Shown piece by piece: positions 63,721 through 64,000 of a stretch of DNA of 64,000 nucleotides. Position 1 is the first letter of the stretch, and each line of letters opens with the position of its first letter. The notes beneath the pieces are model-generated. The model was not told the DNA's origin. It made no database searches and saw only the letters and a program-made list of their open reading frames with translations. Both the position numbers and the translations under genes were made by a program. This DNA comes from Sabellastarte sp. h YS-2021 (lineage: Eukaryota > Annelida > Polychaeta > Sabellida > Sabellidae), in the NCBI GenBank assembly GCA_964017235.1, contig OZ024931.1:119857530-119921529 (forward strand). Reading direction: 5' to 3'.

Positions 63721-64000
63721 TTTCAAGTTATAAATGATTTTATGCATGATTTCATGAATTTTAATGCATTAAAAATTATTAAAAAAATTTATTTAAAAAA
63801 AAGTAAGACAGATCCAGGTCTCATACTCACACAAGAGAATCTACCTCTGGCCTAGTACATATATGCAAGATATGAGAGAAATCCCTGCAATAGTCACTGA
63901 GAAAATTGTGATTAAGTGTTGAAATTTTCACACTTTTGGTGGGGGTACCCCCCTTGTAATGTCTCTAGCAAACAGACGAACAGACAGATTTGCATGCCTT

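Larger units (their letters stand above)
59377..64000. mobile_element. Array-bearing element, copy 2, runs off right edge
   Basis: Starts with an 8-bp-stem hairpin GTGCCCGT-GA-ACGGGCAC (59377-59394) and GTCAGCTGAC (59398-59407), as at 4980. It has about 5.6 units of the 147-bp repeat (59645-60465), then about 21 units of the 155-bp repeat, then the shared tail. Insertion lies upstream (minus sense) of the 59155 exon, hence in a TBC1D16 intron. Confidence 0.65.

Overview
This is animal nuclear DNA, most likely from a marine invertebrate and tentatively a lophotrochozoan such as a mollusc. That host guess rests on the mobile-element repertoire and is weak. There are no bacterial operons. Coding exons are short, have GT/AG borders, and sit in a large excess of AT-rich, repeat-filled DNA. 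Two host genes are visible, both on the minus strand. One is the C-terminal part (seven exons, 329 codons) of a TBC1D16-type Rab GTPase-activating protein, spread over 35358-59155, with its 5' exons beyond the right edge. The other is a complete two-exon gene for a divergent forkhead transcription factor (671 aa, 51497-53854), lying inside one TBC1D16 intron on the same strand.

Layout. 1-2484: decayed minus-strand retroelement with zinc-finger ORF1 and the start of pol. 3478-4390: LINE 3' fragment, a small inverted-repeat element and a foldback hairpin. 4980-9170: non-autonomous element with hairpin end and two tandem arrays (147-bp and 155-bp units). 9190-18453: an L2/CR1-type LINE, minus strand, cut in two by a 6.2-kb satellite-filled insert (169-bp and 133-bp units). 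19605-20691 and 30058-31225: two copies of another array-bearing element. 22556-28744: a structurally complete DIRS-type tyrosine-recombinase retroelement with 169-bp perfect inverted terminal repeats and an internal complementary region. 35358-59155: TBC1D16 with, in its introns, a 1.6-kb palindrome-rich TIR element (37658-39275), a young LTR retrotransposon with integrase upstream of reverse transcriptase (Gmr1-like, 39964-46933, plus strand), the forkhead gene, and several local duplications. 59377-64000: a second copy of the 4980-9170 element, running off the window.

The most unusual points are the Gmr1-type pol order with a proline-tRNA primer site; the complete DIRS termini with Gag and recombinase frames separated by one stop; the satellite insert that splits a LINE codon-for-codon; tandem arrays that appear to have grown out of a TBC1D16 splice donor and out of its stop-codon region; and nuclear-receptor-like AGGTCA half-sites repeated through several unrelated array families. 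All calls come from reading the sequence; no database search was run.
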